From the NCBI RefSeq assembly GCF_000455125.1, contig NZ_AUWR01000040.1:1-64000 (forward strand): DNA of 64,000 nt. The letters are read 5' to 3'. This stretch comes from Mycobacterium sp. UM_WGJ. Its GTDB lineage: Bacteria > Actinomycetota > Actinomycetes > Mycobacteriales > Mycobacteriaceae. The notes under the pieces were generated by a model, which saw only the letters and a program-made list of their open reading frames with translations, was not told where the DNA came from and made no database searches. Shown piece by piece: positions 49,589-60,693 of the stretch. The translations under genes and the position numbers were made by a program. Every line of letters begins with the position of its first letter. Within the stretch, counting starts at the first letter, position 1.

Positions 49589-50538
49589 CGCCGCCCCTCG
49601 ACGACATCCTTGACCGCCTACACGTGGTGGCGCTGCCGATGCGCGTCAAGTTCCGCGGCATCACGGTGCGCGAAGTGGCCCTGATCGACGGCCCGGAAGG
49701 CTGGGGCGAGTTCGGCGCCTTCGCGGAGTACGAACCGCCCGAGGCGGCGCACTGGCTGGCTGCCGCACTCGAGAGCGCCTATCGCCAACTCCCACAACCG
49801 CTCCGCGACCGCATTCCGATCAACGCAACCGTGCCCGCCGTCGACGCCGATCGGGTCCCCGAGGTGCTGGCGCGGTTCCCCGGCGCCCGCACCGCCAAAG
49901 TCAAAGTCGCCGAACCCGGACAGACCCTGGCCGACGATGTCGCCCGCGTCGAAGCCGTCCGCGCGCTCATCCCCACCGTGCGCGTCGATGCCAACGGCGG
50001 TTGGACGCTCGATCAGGCGGTCCAGGCGGCAACGGCATTGGGCGCACTGGAATATCTCGAACAACCCTGCGCCACCGTCGCCGAACTCGCGGAGCTGCGC
50101 CGTCGCATCGACACCCCGGTGGCCGCCGACGAGAGCATCCGCAAAGCCTCCGACCCCCTGGCCGTCACGAAAGCCGGCGCCGCCGATATCGCGGTGCTGA
50201 AAGTCGCTCCGCTGGGCGGCATTTCAGTACTGTTGACGATCGCTGAGCAGATCGGCATCCCGGTGGTGATCTCCAGCGCGATCGACTCGGCGGTCGGTAT
50301 CGCGACCGGCCTGCGGGCAGCGGCCGCGCTGCCGGAGCTGCAGCACGCCTGCGGGCTGGGCACAGGATCACTGTTCGTCGACGATATCGCCGAGACCACG
50401 GCACAAGAAGACGGCTACCTCCCGGTGCGGCCTGTGGTCCCGGACCCCGCCCGTTTGCACGCCCTGGCTGCTTCGCCGCAGCGGCGCCAGTGGTGGATCG
50501 ACCGGATCAAGGTCTGCCATCGACTGTTGCCGCGGTGA
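49585..50538 (+). CDS. menC: o-Succinylbenzoate synthase
   Basis: Enolase-superfamily dehydratase of menaquinone synthesis, 317 residues, converting SHCHC to o-succinylbenzoate. The proton-transfer lysine is in AKVKVAEPG near residue 106, metal ligands in VRVDANGGW near 135, EQPC near 160 and AADESIRKASD near 185, with the second lysine in AVLKVAPLGG near 208. Translation is coupled to the amidohydrolase. Convergent with the secreted PknH-like gene, leaving 4 bp between stops. Confidence 0.94.
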   Translation: MTPPLDDILDRLHVVALPMRVKFRGITVREVALIDGPEGWGEFGAFAEYEPPEAAHWLAAALESAYRQLPQPLRDRIPINATVPAVDADRVPEVLARFPGARTAKVKVAEPGQTLADDVARVEAVRALIPTVRVDANGGWTLDQAVQAATALGALEYLEQPCATVAELAELRRRIDTPVAADESIRKASDPLAVTKAGAADIAVLKVAPLGGISVLLTIAEQIGIPVVISSAIDSAVGIATGLRAAAALPELQHACGLGTGSLFVDDIAETTAQEDGYLPVRPVVPDPARLHALAASPQRRQWWIDRIKVCHRLLPR

Positions 50539-50542
50539 GCAC

Positions 50543-51235
50543 TCACACGCTGGGCAGCCGCGCGTCGATCCCGTTGGCGATCGTGACGGCTTCGTCGCTG
50601 ACATAGAGCTTGCACGCCAGCACGTCGATCGCAACGTTGTTGGTCACCCGCAGGGCCCGTTGACAGGACCAACCCGCGCTGTCGTCCTGATGCTGGGTCA
50701 TCCACACCGTTGAGTCGACGTCGGCGACGGTGTCGAACGTCCAAAACGTGTCTGGGTAGCCGTCCTTGGCGGTCGCGAATGTCCGCTCGCCGCAGGAGCT
50801 CCAAGCGCGGGCGGTGGCATCGAAGAAACTGCGTGCCGCATCCCGGGTGGCGAACACCGTGGCGGCCTGAATCACGAAGTGGTCTTGTGCGTTCTCGGTA
50901 AGGGTTTGGGTGAGGGTCGCGGTCCAGTCCGCATCGGTATACACCGACTTCTCGACGGGCATCCACGCCGCCAGGCAGCCATGGTCAGGGAACTGGCGAC
51001 CCGAATCGAACATCCGCGTGCGGGAGTCTTTGACCCGCATCCCGCGTGCGCCCATGATGTCGCTGACGGTAGTCGCCTTCAGCAGCAGTTCCGGCAGCAT
51101 CGCAGCCGTCACCGGGCGGGGTCCGTCCTGGTCGGCCGGCACCGCCACGCCGCCGGTCACCCGGGTGCAGTCGGCCATGAGCGCAGCGGCCAGCGCCAGC
51201 GTGCATGCCAACCCGACGCTCCGTATCCGTATCAC
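50543..51235 (-). CDS. Secreted PknH-like extracellular sensor-domain protein
   Basis: A 230-residue exported protein. N-terminus IRIRSVGLACTLALAAALMA is a signal sequence; the cysteine in MADC resembles a lipobox, but Asp at -1 is unusual, so lipidation is uncertain. The mature part matches the PknH-like extracellular domain: DHGCLAAWMPVEKSVY, WSSCGERTF, WSCQRALRVTNNVAIDVLAC, with four spaced cysteines that should form two disulfides. Ligand unknown. GTG 51235 has a weak GGGGA upstream; ATG 51271 would put a non-standard extension before the signal. Confidence 0.78.
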   Translation of the reverse strand: MIRIRSVGLACTLALAAALMADCTRVTGGVAVPADQDGPRPVTAAMLPELLLKATTVSDIMGARGMRVKDSRTRMFDSGRQFPDHGCLAAWMPVEKSVYTDADWTATLTQTLTENAQDHFVIQAATVFATRDAARSFFDATARAWSSCGERTFATAKDGYPDTFWTFDTVADVDSTVWMTQHQDDSAGWSCQRALRVTNNVAIDVLACKLYVSDEAVTIANGIDARLPSV

Positions 51236-51290
51236 CGTTCCCCAGCTGCGCAGTTGCGATCCTGACACCATAAAGCGTGGACGGGTCGCG

Positions 51291-51296
51291 TACCTT
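51291..51296 (+). promoter_or_regulatory. -10 element (TACCTT) of bpoC, leaderless
   Basis: TACCTT ends 7 nt before the GTG at 51304. This decides the start: the upstream in-frame start at 51277 would lie before the promoter. Confidence 0.5.
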
Positions 51297-51303
51297 CACT
51301 CTG

Positions 51304-52134
51304 GTGACCAACCTCGCCTACGATGACCGTAATCAGGATGGGGAGCCGGTTCTGTTCATCGCCGGGCGTGGCGGCGCCGGTCGCGGCTGGCACCTGCACC
51401 AGGTGCGCGAATTCCAGCTCGCCAGGTACCGTCCGATCACCTTCGACAACCGCGGCATCGGTGCCACCGAGAACGCCTCGGGGTTCACCACAGAAACCAT
51501 GGTGGCCGACACGGCCCAGCTCATCGAATCGCTGAACATCGGCCCGGTCCGCATCGTCGCGGTGTCGATGGGCTCGTTCATCGCTCAGGAATTGATGCTG
51601 GCCCGGCCCGAATTGGTGAAATCCGCTGTCCTGATGGCCACCCGTGGCCGCCACGACCGCGCCCGGGAGTTCTTTTATCAGGCCGAGGCGAAGCTCGCCG
51701 AAGCCGGTGTCGAACTTCCCGCCGAATATGAAGCCAAAGTGCTTCTGCTGGAGAGCTTTTCGCCGAAAACGCTCAGCGATAACGCCGCGATCAAGGACTG
51801 GATCGCGATGTTCACCATGTGGCCGGTCAAAAGCACCCCGGGGTTGCGCTGCCAGCTCGACGTGGCGCCATTGACCAACCGGCTGCCCGCTTACGCCAAC
51901 ATCACTCAGCCGGTGCTGGTGATCGGTTTCGGCGACGACGTCGTGACCCCGGCACACCTGAGCCGCGAGGTCGCCGACGCGATCCCGGGCGCGCGCTACC
52001 TGGAGATTCCCGACGCCGGGCACCTCGGATTCATCGAGAAACCGGACCAGGTCAACAAGGCAGCCTTGGAGTTTCTCGCCGAGGTCGACGGCAAGCCCTT
52101 CCGGTGGGCGCCGATGCCTCCGGCGCACGACTAA
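51304..52134 (+). CDS. bpoC: Alpha/beta-hydrolase BpoC-like (Rv0554), MenH candidate
   Basis: A 276-residue alpha/beta-hydrolase starting [20 protein letters not shown]. Nucleophile elbow VAVSMGSF near residue 86, acid GFGDDVVTP near 208 and His in DAGHLGF near 236 make a Ser-Asp-His triad. Historically called a non-haem bromoperoxidase. It sits between menC and menD, ten bases before menD, and no other SHCHC synthase is seen, so a MenH role is possible; this is inference. Confidence 0.85.
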   Translation: MTNLAYDDRNQDGEPVLFIAGRGGAGRGWHLHQVREFQLARYRPITFDNRGIGATENASGFTTETMVADTAQLIESLNIGPVRIVAVSMGSFIAQELMLARPELVKSAVLMATRGRHDRAREFFYQAEAKLAEAGVELPAEYEAKVLLLESFSPKTLSDNAAIKDWIAMFTMWPVKSTPGLRCQLDVAPLTNRLPAYANITQPVLVIGFGDDVVTPAHLSREVADAIPGARYLEIPDAGHLGFIEKPDQVNKAALEFLAEVDGKPFRWAPMPPAHD

Positions 52135-52137
52135 CCT
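52132..52137 (+). promoter_or_regulatory. -10 element (TAACCT) of menD, leaderless
   Basis: TAACCT overlaps the bpoC stop codon and ends 7 nt before the menD ATG at 52145. menD may thus have its own leaderless transcript as well as read-through from bpoC. Confidence 0.45.
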
Positions 52138-52144
52138 GGTACCA

Positions 52145-53806
52145 ATGACCAACCCCTCGACGGCACAGGCCCGCATCGTCGTCGACGAGCTGATCCGCGG
52201 CGGTGTCCGCGACGTGGTGCTGTGCCCGGGATCGCGCAATGCGCCGCTGGCCTTCGCGCTGCACGACGCCGACCGGGCCGGCCGGCTGCGCCTGCATGTC
52301 CGTATCGACGAACGCACCGCCGGATACCTGGCGATCGGGCTGGCGGTGAGCGCCGGAGCCCCCGTCTGTGTGGCGATGACCTCGGGCACCGCGGTAGCCA
52401 ATCTGGGTCCGGCGGTGGTCGAGGCCAACTACGCGCGGGTGCCGCTGATCGTGCTGAGCGCCAACCGTCCCTACGAGCTGCTGGGTACCGGCGCCAACCA
52501 GACCATGGAGCAGCTCGGCTACTTCGGCACCCAGGTTCGCGCCGCCATCAGCCTGGGGCTGGCCGAGGACGCCCCCGAGCGGATGGATGCTCTCAACGCC
52601 ACCTGGCGGTCGGCGGTCTGCCGAGTATTGGTCGCTGCCACCGGATCTCGCACCGCGAACGCTGGGCCGGTGCAGTTCGACATTCCGCTGCGCGAACCGC
52701 TGGTGCCCGATCCCGATTCAGGGACGGGCACGGGCACGGGTCCGCCGGGCCGGCCGCACGGGCGTCCCTGGACTCTGACCCCGCCGGTCAGTTTCGACCA
52801 GCCGCTGGACATCGACCTGTCTGCAGACACCGTGGTGATCGCCGGGCACGGTGCCGGGCCGCACCCGAATCTCGCGGCACTGCCCACCGTCGCCGAGCCG
52901 ACGGCCCCGATGCCGGAGAATCCACTGCACCCGCTGGCCCTGCCGCTGTTGCGTCCGCAGCAGGTGATCATGGCCGGCCGGCCCACCCTGCATCGTCCGG
53001 TGTCGGCCCTGCTGGCCGACCCGAGCGTGCCGGTCTATGCGCTGACCACCGGGCCACGCTGGCCGGACGTTTCGGGTAACTCGCAGGCCACCGGCACCCG
53101 AGCCGTCACCTCCGGCGAACCGGACCCGGCCTGGCTGCGCCGCTGCGCGGAGCTGAACTCCCAGGCAAACGCCGCGGTGCGCGACCAGCTGGCGGCGCAT
53201 CCGCTCACCACCGGCCTGCACGTGGCCGCCGCCGTGGCCGACGCGCTGCGTCCCGGCGATCAGTTGGTGTTGGGCGCCTCGAACCCGGTACGCGACGCCG
53301 CCTTGGTTGGGCTGGGTAACGCCACGAGCGCCCGAGGCGTCACCGTGCGATCCAATCGCGGGGTCGCCGGTATCGACGGCACGGTGTCCACCGCTGTCGG
53401 TGCGGCCCTGGCGCACGAGCAGCAGAACCCCGACGGCCGCACCATCGCGCTAATCGGGGACCTGACGTTCGTCCACGACAGCTCCGGGCTGCTGATCGGG
53501 CCCACCGAGCCGCGGCCACAGGAGCTGACGATCGTGGTCTCCAACGACAACGGCGGCGGCATCTTCGAGCTGCTCGAGCAAGGAGATCCACGGTTCGCCG
53601 ACGTCTCGTCGCGAATCTTCGGCACCCCGCACGACGTCGACATCGCCGCGTTGTGCCACGCCTATCACGTCGAATTTCAGCGGATCGAGGCCGATGCCCT
53701 GGCCGGCGCGCTCGCCGAGCCCGCCGGTGGGGTGCGGGTGCTCGAGGTCAAAGCCGACCGCTCATCGTTGCGGGCACTGCACGCCGCGATCAAGGCCGCA
53801 TTGTGA
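52145..53806 (+). CDS. menD: SEPHCHC synthase (2-succinyl-5-enolpyruvyl-6-hydroxy-3-cyclohexene-1-carboxylate synthase)
   Basis: Thiamine-diphosphate enzyme, 553 residues, joining isochorismate and 2-oxoglutarate in the first committed menaquinone step. N-terminal PYR domain: [20 protein letters not shown] near residue 25, with the activating Glu in [10 protein letters not shown] near 53 and [17 protein letters not shown] near 78. C-terminal PP domain: [16 protein letters not shown] near 435 and [16 protein letters not shown] near 460 for metal-ThDP binding. Overlaps the next gene by GTGA. Confidence 0.95.
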   Translation: MTNPSTAQARIVVDELIRGGVRDVVLCPGSRNAPLAFALHDADRAGRLRLHVRIDERTAGYLAIGLAVSAGAPVCVAMTSGTAVANLGPAVVEANYARVPLIVLSANRPYELLGTGANQTMEQLGYFGTQVRAAISLGLAEDAPERMDALNATWRSAVCRVLVAATGSRTANAGPVQFDIPLREPLVPDPDSGTGTGTGPPGRPHGRPWTLTPPVSFDQPLDIDLSADTVVIAGHGAGPHPNLAALPTVAEPTAPMPENPLHPLALPLLRPQQVIMAGRPTLHRPVSALLADPSVPVYALTTGPRWPDVSGNSQATGTRAVTSGEPDPAWLRRCAELNSQANAAVRDQLAAHPLTTGLHVAAAVADALRPGDQLVLGASNPVRDAALVGLGNATSARGVTVRSNRGVAGIDGTVSTAVGAALAHEQQNPDGRTIALIGDLTFVHDSSGLLIGPTEPRPQELTIVVSNDNGGGIFELLEQGDPRFADVSSRIFGTPHDVDIAALCHAYHVEFQRIEADALAGALAEPAGGVRVLEVKADRSSLRALHAAIKAAL

Positions 53807-54327
53807 GACTGCCCGATGGCCGGTCCGGCAGGGCCTATCAGAAGTCGAAACAGTTGCTGCGCAGGCTGTTTCGGGGTAACGGCGCGCTTCCGCGCAACAC
53901 CTGGGCCGCACGTGTGCTGCGGTGGGCGCGCACCGCGGTGGTGATCCTGGTGGCGTTGGTGACATTGCAGTCGGTGCTGTTGGTGGCGGGGGCGTGGCGC
54001 AACGACATCACCATCGAACGTGACATGGGGGTGGCCGAGGCCGAGGTGCTCAACGCAGGCTTTAGGCGCTCCACCATCGAGTTCGTCACACCGGAGCGGA
54101 TCACCTATCGCCCGGAGCTCGGCGTGCTCTACCCATCTGAATTGGCAACCGGGATGAGGATTTACGTCGAATACGACAAGTCCGATCCGGATCTGGTGCG
54201 GGTCCAGCACCGTACCGCGGTGCTCGCGGTCATCCCGGCCGGATCCGTGGCGGTGATCGCCTGGTTGATCGGGATAGCGGCACTGGCGGGATGCAATGTC
54301 GCCGAACGACGCTGGGCCAACCGCTAG
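53803..54327 (+). CDS. Membrane protein (Rv0556-like)
   Basis: A 174-residue protein with a basic N-terminus, one TM near 40-62 ([19 protein letters not shown]), an extracytoplasmic domain ([18 protein letters not shown]) and a second TM near 148-168 ([20 protein letters not shown]). DUF3592-like arrangement. Its GTG overlaps the menD stop. Its TAG stop shares the CTAG at 54324-54327 with the convergent DsbA-like gene. Function unknown. Confidence 0.82.
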   Translation: MRLPDGRSGRAYQKSKQLLRRLFRGNGALPRNTWAARVLRWARTAVVILVALVTLQSVLLVAGAWRNDITIERDMGVAEAEVLNAGFRRSTIEFVTPERITYRPELGVLYPSELATGMRIYVEYDKSDPDLVRVQHRTAVLAVIPAGSVAVIAWLIGIAALAGCNVAERRWANR

Positions 54328-55088
54328 CGCTCGTGCACCAGCCGGTCGAGCCAGCCGGCGTCGTCGGTGTCCACCACGGTCTTGGTGGTCAGGTGGTACA
54401 CCGTCGGGGTGCCGGGGCTCTCCGGGTTCGCCGACAGCAGCTGCACGCGGTTGAAGGCGTTCATCGATGTGGCGTCCACCACCTGCTGCCCGGCGGCGAT
54501 TCGATCCACCACGTGGCCGGGCAGGCCGCTTTCGCGAGCCGTCGTCGCGATCTCCTCCACGGTGGGCGTGCCGCCCTTGCGGTACAGGTCGGCCACGAAC
54601 GTTTGGTAGGCACCGGCGGTGGTCGCCGGATCTGCCGCTGCCATCAGCGCGTTGCCGACGCGCGCGGAGGTGTCGTTCTTGCGCCGGGCATCCAGAAACG
54701 TCATCCACCGGTAGGTCACCGCGACGTCGCCGGCGACCAGGTGCCGGCCCAGGGCGTCACTGGAGGCCGCCTCGAACTTCGCGCACTCGGAGCACTGCGG
54801 GTCACAGAAGACCTCCAACTGCACCGGGGCAGAGGCCGTTCCGACCAGCACACCGAAGTGGTCTGCGCTCCACACCGTCCCGGCTTCATGCGCCGGTCCC
54901 AGCTTCGTCTCTCCTCCGTCGAGGCTCGCTGAACCGCCGGCTTCTTGCGCCGGTCCCAGCTTCGCCTCTCCTCCGTCGAGGCTCGCTGAACCGCCGGGCT
55001 CATGCGCTTCCGGGTCGGCTGCTGCCGGCCCCGCCAAGGCCCCGCCGAATACCACCAGTGCTGCAAATGTGCCCAGCCAAGACCGCAT
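54324..55088 (-). CDS. Secreted DsbA/thioredoxin-fold protein with repeat-encoded insert
   Basis: A 254-residue exported protein. Signal peptide ([20 protein letters not shown]), then about 38 residues made of two copies of a 19-residue unit ([19 protein letters not shown] and [19 protein letters not shown]), then a DsbA-like thioredoxin domain with CSEC near residue 98 and a C-terminal GTPTVYHL cis-Pro motif. It should form or shuffle disulfides outside the membrane. The insert is encoded by the interspersed repeat, in frame. H37Rv has mgtA here instead. Confidence 0.85.
   Translation of the reverse strand: MRSWLGTFAALVVFGGALAGPAAADPEAHEPGGSASLDGGEAKLGPAQEAGGSASLDGGETKLGPAHEAGTVWSADHFGVLVGTASAPVQLEVFCDPQCSECAKFEAASSDALGRHLVAGDVAVTYRWMTFLDARRKNDTSARVGNALMAAADPATTAGAYQTFVADLYRKGGTPTVEEIATTARESGLPGHVVDRIAAGQQVVDATSMNAFNRVQLLSANPESPGTPTVYHLTTKTVVDTDDAGWLDRLVHER
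54884..54997. repeat. Two in-frame copies of the interspersed repeat (57-bp period) inside a CDS
   Basis: Units at 54884-54940 and 54941-54997 differ at few positions. Both contain CCCAGCTTCGTCTCTCC-type sequence followed by CGTCGAGGCTCGCTGAACCG, as in the intergenic 56-bp array at 6391-6608. Here the period is 57 bp, one base longer, so the reading frame is kept and 19 residues are added per unit. Confidence 0.88.
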
Positions 55089-55112
55089 TCCAGTAACCCT
55101 ATCGGAGGCGGG

Positions 55113-55118
55113 TACCGT
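55113..55118 (+). promoter_or_regulatory. -10 element (TACCGT) of menG/ubiE, leaderless
   Basis: TACCGT ends 7 nt before the GTG at 55126. The gap to the divergent DsbA-like start (55088) is only 37 bp. Confidence 0.48.
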
Positions 55119-55125
55119 CGACCGG

Positions 55126-55815
55126 GTGAGCCGCGCCAGCCTGGACAAAGACCCGCACGCGGTGGCGTCGATGTTCGACGGCGTCGCACGACGCTACGAC
55201 CTGACCAACACGGTGCTGTCGCTGGGAAGAGACCGCTCCTGGCGTAAGGCCACCCGGAAAGCACTGGAGTTGCAGCCGGGGGAGAAGGTGCTCGACCTGG
55301 CCGCCGGTACCGCGGTGTCGACGGTGGAGTTGGCCCGCTCGGGTGCCTGGTGTGTGGCCGCGGACTTCTCGGTGGGGATGCTGGCGGCCGGTGCCGGCCG
55401 GCCGGTGCCCAAGGTCGCCGGTGACGCCACCAAGCTGCCCTTCAGTGACGAGGCGTTCGACGCCGTGACGATCAGCTTCGGGTTGCGCAATGTCGTCGAC
55501 CACACGGCGGGCCTGCGGGAGATGGCCCGGGTGACGCGGCCCGGGGGCCGGCTGGTGGTGTGCGAGTTCTCCACCCCGACGGTGCCGGTGTTCGCCACCG
55601 CCTACAAGGAGTACCTGATGCGGGCGCTGCCGGCGGTGGCGCGCGCGGTGTCATCGAACCCGGAGGCCTACGTCTACCTCGCAGAGTCGATCCGCGCCTG
55701 GCCGGATCAGGCCGCGCTGGCCGAGCAGATCGGCGCGTCGGGCTGGTCGGATGTGAGCTGGCGCAACCTCACCGGGGGCATCGTCGCGCTGCACTCGGCG
55801 AAAAAACCCGGTTAG
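55126..55815 (+). CDS. menG: Demethylmenaquinone methyltransferase (MenG/UbiE, menH in H37Rv naming)
   Basis: SAM-dependent C-methyltransferase, 229 residues, final step of menaquinone synthesis. [19 protein letters not shown] near residue 16 is the UbiE signature, [17 protein letters not shown] near 57 is the SAM-binding loop, and [15 protein letters not shown] plus [19 protein letters not shown] follow. GTG 55126 begins SRASLDKDP as in other mycobacteria. Confidence 0.94.
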   Translation: MSRASLDKDPHAVASMFDGVARRYDLTNTVLSLGRDRSWRKATRKALELQPGEKVLDLAAGTAVSTVELARSGAWCVAADFSVGMLAAGAGRPVPKVAGDATKLPFSDEAFDAVTISFGLRNVVDHTAGLREMARVTRPGGRLVVCEFSTPTVPVFATAYKEYLMRALPAVARAVSSNPEAYVYLAESIRAWPDQAALAEQIGASGWSDVSWRNLTGGIVALHSAKKPG

Positions 55816-55823
55816 TCGCGCCC

Positions 55824-56267
55824 TCAAGAAGCCGGGTCGAACCGGAACACCGGGATCCGCCCGGCGAGCGCCTCGACCTCGTCGGGGGTGCCCTTGTCCA
55901 CCAGGCCCGCCTGCTTGAGGAAGCGGGCGCCTACCGGCACCTGCACCGGGAATGCTCGCAGCACCGGGCGGGCCGCCTCCGCCGACAGCTCGACGATGCG
56001 GACCGGCCGTTCGCTGCGGCCGTGGCGCAGCAGGCCCGCGCCGGCTGCCCGGGCATTGAGCGCCCAATCGGCCTTGGGGAACCCCGCCACCGTGTAGAGC
56101 TGCCCGTCGACGGTGAACGGTGTCATCGGGGTGCTGCGCGGCTGACCGGACTTGCGGCCCGGCACCGTCAGCACCATCGGTGGGCCCGTCGGGATACCCA
56201 GCTTCTGCAGGCCGATCATCAATTTGTTGACCGGTTTGAGCCAGCGCGGCGGCTTCGGGTCACTCAT
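55824..56267 (-). CDS. Deazaflavin (F420)-dependent nitroreductase-family protein
   Basis: A 147-residue DDN-like protein, more distant from the pair at 27 kb. PRWLKPVNKLMIGLQKLG, then VLTVPGRKSGQPRSTPMTPF (the RKSG...RSTP cofactor-binding segment) and YTVAGFPKADWALNARAAG are visible. Probable F420-dependent quinone or lipid reductase; substrate unknown. It follows the methyltransferase gene by 14 bp, so they may be co-transcribed. Confidence 0.83.
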   Translation of the reverse strand: MSDPKPPRWLKPVNKLMIGLQKLGIPTGPPMVLTVPGRKSGQPRSTPMTPFTVDGQLYTVAGFPKADWALNARAAGAGLLRHGRSERPVRIVELSAEAARPVLRAFPVQVPVGARFLKQAGLVDKGTPDEVEALAGRIPVFRFDPAS

Positions 56268-56281
56268 GGCGTGGCTCCCTT

Positions 56282-58251
<1,970 letters not shown>

Positions 58252-58272
58252 AGTGACCAGTATGTTGGAGCC
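58252..58272. promoter_or_regulatory. Compact divergent promoter region of menJ and grcC1
   Basis: The 21 bp between the GTG of menJ (58251, minus) and the GTG of grcC1 (58273, plus). TATGTT (58261-58266) ends 6 nt before grcC1; CATACT on the minus strand (58264-58259) ends 7 nt before menJ. The two -10 elements overlap by four bases, so polymerase can probably occupy only one at a time. Confidence 0.5.
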
Positions 58273-59289
58273 GTGAGGACACCGGCGAACGTGGTGGCGG
58301 GGTTGGATTTCGGCGGGTTGGGAGACCCGGGTTTCGCGGACCGGGTTCGCGACGGGGTTTCGCGTATCGAAGAGCTGATGGACACCGAGTTGCGCGGTGG
58401 AGACGGCCTGATGACCGAGGCCGTGACGCACTTGTTCGACGCCGGCGGAAAGCGGTTCCGTCCGCTGTTCACAGTGCTGTCGGCGCAGCTGGGGCCTGAG
58501 CCGGACGCCTGGCAGGTGACGGTGGCCGGTGCGGTGATCGAGCTGGTGCACCTGGCCACGCTGTACCACGACGACGTGATGGATGAGGCGCAGATCCGCC
58601 GCGGGGCGCCCAGCGCCAACGCCCGGTGGGGCAACAACATTGCGATCCTGGCCGGTGACTACCTGTTCGCCACCGCCTCACGCCTGGTGTCGCGGCTGGG
58701 GCCGGATGCGGTGCGGATCATTGCCGAGACCTTTGCCCAGCTGGTGACCGGACAGATGCGCGAGACCCGCGGGGCGGCCGACGGTGTGGACGCGATAGAG
58801 CACTACCTCAAGGTCGTCTATGAGAAGACGGCCTGTTTGATCTCGGCGTCGGGCCGCTTCGGTGCGACGTTCTCCGGTGCCGACGATGACCAGATCGAGC
58901 GGCTGGCCCGCCTCGGCGGGATCGTGGGCACTGCCTTCCAGATCTCCGACGACATCATCGACATCGATTCCGACCCCGACGAGTCCGGCAAGCTGCCCGG
59001 CACGGATCTGCGCGAGGGTGTGCACACGCTGCCGGTGCTCTATGCACTGCAGGAGACCGGCGCCGACGCCGAGCGGCTGCGAGTGCTGCTGGCCGGACCG
59101 GTCACCGAGGACGCGGCGGTCGAGGAGGCGCTGGGGCTGTTGCGCGCCTCGGCCGGCATGGTCAGGGCCAAGCAGACGGTGGCCGACTATGCCGCGCAGG
59201 CCCGCGCGGAGCTGGCCGCGCTGCCCGACTGTGTCGGACGGGCGGCATTGGCCAGCCTGGTCGACTACACCGTGACCCGGCACGGCTGA
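58273..59289 (+). CDS. grcC1: Polyprenyl diphosphate synthase (GrcC1, menaquinone side chain)
   Basis: Trans-prenyltransferase of 338 residues making the long isoprenoid diphosphate for MenA. First aspartate-rich motif [15 protein letters not shown] is near residue 98, with [12 protein letters not shown] before it near 58; second motif [11 protein letters not shown] is near 225. GTG 58273 starts [13 protein letters not shown]. Placed back to back with menJ, and so both side-chain genes adjoin. Confidence 0.93.
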   Translation: MRTPANVVAGLDFGGLGDPGFADRVRDGVSRIEELMDTELRGGDGLMTEAVTHLFDAGGKRFRPLFTVLSAQLGPEPDAWQVTVAGAVIELVHLATLYHDDVMDEAQIRRGAPSANARWGNNIAILAGDYLFATASRLVSRLGPDAVRIIAETFAQLVTGQMRETRGAADGVDAIEHYLKVVYEKTACLISASGRFGATFSGADDDQIERLARLGGIVGTAFQISDDIIDIDSDPDESGKLPGTDLREGVHTLPVLYALQETGADAERLRVLLAGPVTEDAAVEEALGLLRASAGMVRAKQTVADYAAQARAELAALPDCVGRAALASLVDYTVTRHG

Positions 59290-59362
59290 CCACGATTGCG
59301 GAACTCGTGCGAGCTCGTCGGCGTTTAATGAGCACGATGGTCGTTCTCCAAGGAGGAAGTCG

Positions 59363-60211
59363 ATGACCTGGCACCCGCACCACAACACGGCGAAGACGTT
59401 CTTTCTGCTGTTCCTGATGTCGGCGTTGATCGTGTTGGTGGGCCGGGCGTTTGGACCGCAGATGATGTGGGTGGCGGTGCTGTTCGCGGTGGGGATGAAC
59501 GCCTACACCTACTTCAACAGCGACAAGCTGGCGCTGCGGGCGATGCGGGCCCAGCCGGTGACCGAGGTTCAGGCGCCGGAGATCTACCGGATTGTGCGCG
59601 AGCTGGCCACCACCGCCCATCAGCCGATGCCCCGACTGTACGTCAGCGACACCAACGCGCCCAACGCGTTCGCCACCGGCCGCGACCCGCGGCACGCCGC
59701 GGTGTGCTGCACCAGTGGAATCCTGCGGCTGCTCAACGAGCGTGAGTTGCGCGCGGTGCTGGCCCACGAGCTGTCGCACGTCTACAACCGCGACATTCTG
59801 ATCTCGTGTGTGGCCGGCGCGCTGGCCTCAGTGATCACCGGTCTGGCCAATATGGCGATGTTCATGGGCAACCGCCGCGACGGCAACCCGCTGGCGATGC
59901 TGCTGGTCGCCTTGGTCGGGCCGCTGGCGGCCTCGGTGGTCCGGATGGCCGTGTCGCGGTCGCGCGAGTACCAGGCCGACGAATCCGGCGCGGTGCTCTC
60001 GGGGGACCCGTTGGCGCTGGCGTCGGCGCTGCGCAAGATCTCCGACGGTGTCCAGGCCGCCCCGCTGCCGCCCGAGCCGGAACTGGCCAGCCAGTCGCAC
60101 CTGATGATCGCCAACCCGTTCCGCGCGGGGGAGAAGGTGGGTCAACTGTTCGCCACCCACCCCCCGATGGCCGACCGGATTCGGCGCCTGGAGGACATGG
60201 CCCGCGGCTAA
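59363..60211 (+). CDS. htpX: Membrane zinc metalloprotease HtpX
   Basis: A 282-residue M48 peptidase for quality control of membrane proteins. Two N-terminal TM helices ([19 protein letters not shown] and [18 protein letters not shown]), the zinc site [10 protein letters not shown] near residue 134, two more TM segments, and the third ligand in [11 protein letters not shown] near 206. AAGGAGGA stands 6 nt before the ATG. This is a strong site compared with the leaderless neighbours. Confidence 0.94.
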   Translation: MTWHPHHNTAKTFFLLFLMSALIVLVGRAFGPQMMWVAVLFAVGMNAYTYFNSDKLALRAMRAQPVTEVQAPEIYRIVRELATTAHQPMPRLYVSDTNAPNAFATGRDPRHAAVCCTSGILRLLNERELRAVLAHELSHVYNRDILISCVAGALASVITGLANMAMFMGNRRDGNPLAMLLVALVGPLAASVVRMAVSRSREYQADESGAVLSGDPLALASALRKISDGVQAAPLPPEPELASQSHLMIANPFRAGEKVGQLFATHPPMADRIRRLEDMARG

Positions 60212-60290
60212 CGCGGTCCGCCTGCTGGCCCCCCACACCCCGGCGCCCCATCTGCCACTTTCGCACCCGCGCTTGGGGATAGGTGTCTTG

Positions 60291-60314
60291 TCGAATCGGA
60301 TAGCGCATGCGCTA
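60291..60314. promoter_or_regulatory. Palindromic operator candidate, left arm of inverted repeat around HicB-like gene
   Basis: TAGCGCATGCGCTA (60301-60314) is a perfect 14-bp palindrome, 9 bp before the HicB-like ATG. The overlapping 18 bp at 60291-60308 recur inverted at 60669-60686. HicB antitoxins with ribbon-helix-helix domains bind palindromes in their own promoters, so this is a plausible operator. Confidence 0.65.
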
Positions 60315-60323
60315 CTACCGGGC

Positions 60324-60662
60324 ATGAACCACTACACCTACCGCGCTGAGTGGTCGCGCGAGCACGACGAATACATCGGCCGCTGCCTGGAATTGCCCTT
60401 CCTGAAGCATTGGGCACCGACGCTGCGAGAGGCTATCGCCGGTGTTGAGCAAGCCGTTGATGAGCACCTGGCCGAGTGTGAAGGCGAAGACGTACCGCCT
60501 CCCATCACCGACCGGAACTTCAGTGGCAACTTCGTGGTCCGGACCTCACCGTCGCTGCATGCCCGGCTCGCCGTCGAGGCCGCTGATCAGCGTGTGTCGA
60601 TGAACCACTGGATCGTGCAGAAGTTGGCTGACCGGCCGCCGAGTGGTCTGCTCGACTGGTGA
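60324..60662 (+). CDS. Orphan HicB-like antitoxin-family protein
   Basis: A 112-residue protein. The N-terminal HicB partial RNase H-like fold is YTYRAEWSREHDEYIGRCLE, then LREAIAGVEQAVDEHL. The C-terminal ribbon-helix-helix is NFVVRTSPSLHARLAVEAAD, then QRVSMNHWIVQKL. HicB normally neutralises the HicA mRNA interferase encoded beside it; no HicA-sized frame is recognised within 100 bp on either side, so it may be solitary. ATG 60324 is taken. The gene stands between a palindrome and its inverted half copy and is not at this place in H37Rv. Confidence 0.85.
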   Translation: MNHYTYRAEWSREHDEYIGRCLELPFLKHWAPTLREAIAGVEQAVDEHLAECEGEDVPPPITDRNFSGNFVVRTSPSLHARLAVEAADQRVSMNHWIVQKLADRPPSGLLDW

Positions 60663-60668
60663 TACCGG

Positions 60669-60686
60669 ATGCGCTATCCGATTCGA
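60669..60686. repeat. Right arm of 18-bp inverted repeat framing the HicB-like gene
   Basis: ATGCGCTATCCGATTCGA, 6 bp after the HicB-like stop codon, is the exact reverse complement of 60291-60308. Separation of the arms is 360 bp, just the length of the gene and its operator. Confidence 0.9.
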
Positions 60687-60693
60687 ACTCCTC

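Noticed and set aside
60212-60323. A hicA toxin gene upstream of the HicB-like gene
   Set aside because: No frame of 50 codons or more with the HicA double-stranded RNA-binding-like fold or catalytic histidine; only the palindrome is present.
60291-60686. Inverted repeat as ends of an insertion sequence
   Set aside because: No transposase is encoded between the arms and no flanking target duplication is visible; a regulatory or passive-unit reading is preferred.
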